Positions 47,879-47,950 of a DNA stretch of 47,950 nt are shown here, one piece after another. The translations under genes and the position numbers were made by a program. The stretch's first letter is position 1; every line of letters begins with the position of its first letter. This DNA comes from Thermoanaerobaculales bacterium (GTDB lineage Bacteria; Acidobacteriota; Thermoanaerobaculia; Thermoanaerobaculales; Sulfomarinibacteraceae). The stretch spans positions 125,549-173,498 of the forward strand of contig JALOLD010000002.1 in the NCBI GenBank assembly GCA_025456145.1, written 5' to 3'. The notes below the pieces were generated by a model that was given only the letters and a program-made list of their open reading frames with translations, had not been told where the DNA came from and did no database searches.

Positions 47879-47950
47879 CTGCCGCTGCCGCTGCCGCTGC
47901 CGCTGCCGCTGCCGCTGCCGCTGCCGCTGCCGCTGCCGCTGCCGCTGCCG
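47876..47950 (+). other. Open frame M(Leu-Pro)n in the mirrored start, running off the window
   Basis: The right palindrome arm provides GGAGGTGACC-ATG in the + direction, followed without a break by (CTG CCG)12, i.e. alternating Leu-Pro. Whether this is translated is unknown. It may be a relic of an inverted second copy whose coding part was replaced by repeat expansion. Confidence 0.4.
47879..47950. repeat. Perfect CTGCCG hexanucleotide array, at least 12 units
   Basis: CTGCCG repeats 12 times without a mismatch and reaches the window's right edge, so its full length is unknown. Perfect purity suggests recent expansion. It is the inverted partner of the degenerate array at 47305-47352. Confidence 0.9.

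Noticed and set aside
47879..47950. CRISPR array
   Set aside because: It is a pure hexanucleotide tandem repeat with no spacers; no cas genes are present.
1..47950. tRNA, rRNA, tmRNA or riboswitch
   Set aside because: No cloverleaf, rRNA core segment or known riboswitch pattern was recognised by eye; a covariance-model search would be decisive.

Overview
The window is a very GC-rich (around 70%), gene-dense bacterial chromosome segment. The gene mix suggests an Acidobacteriota-like organism, perhaps a Thermoanaerobaculia or Holophagae relative. It has Ser/Thr kinases with TPR tails (one paired with an ECF sigma factor), secreted beta-helix proteins with a CSLREAI-type motif and an IFADGFESG-type C-terminal tag, a ScyD/ScyE-like propeller, a DUF4097 protein behind an ECF/anti-sigma pair, and a cytochrome c maturation system with a CxxxY CcmE. 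The taxonomic placement is inference; there is no rRNA or tRNA here to test it.

Layout. 1-5.1 kb: start of a phosphodiesterase-superfamily lipoprotein, a secreted protein with a C-terminal sorting-like tail, a leucine-rich-repeat lipoprotein, ornithine aminotransferase and an internally duplicated membrane protein. 5.1-7.9 kb: a tight operon of two parvulin/SurA-like folding factors and a YhaM-like OB/HD nuclease. 7.9-9.9 kb: ferredoxin-NADP reductase followed by a SelW/Rdx-like SELENOPROTEIN with an in-frame UGA and a SECIS-like hairpin, then a TauE/SafE permease. 10.2-14.3 kb: a GcvR-like ACT protein, an ECF sigma/anti-sigma/DUF4097 operon, ApaG and a cytidylate-kinase-like protein. 14.6-20.6 kb: a membrane Ser/Thr kinase coupled to a small unknown protein, ElbB, and RNase E/G with a repeated basic tail. 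20.6-33.2 kb: an accessory region with two beta-helix secreted proteins, an ECF sigma/kinase pair, a ScyD-like propeller, an internally deleted IS3 element, a truncated gene, a frameshifted remnant and two more secreted proteins. 33.3-42.1 kb: SGNH hydrolase, HtpX, a substrate-binding lipoprotein next to a hybrid histidine kinase, a FabH-type synthase and a TrmA/RlmD-type methyltransferase. 42.05-47.26 kb: ccmABCDEF. 47.26-47.95 kb: an unusual repeat-bounded locus carrying a four-helix-bundle gene.

Most striking points. (1) The UGA-containing SelW gene is invisible to ordinary ORF callers. (2) Three intergenic loci (7904-7980, 9939-10210, 47305-47950) share one design: short tandem arrays of 6- or 7-mers on the left and arrays of the same unit in inverted orientation on the right. 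The largest encodes a four-helix-bundle protein and holds a near-palindrome that mirrors the gene's own start. They look like members of one family of small repeat-bounded elements. (3) At least eight genes or remnants have a -10-like TAnnnT hexamer only 6-9 nt upstream of the start codon and usually no Shine-Dalgarno, which points to common leaderless transcription. (4) CcmE has Cys in place of the haem-binding His, and no ccmG/ccmH is seen after ccmF, as in the variant System I* known from Desulfovibrio and archaea.
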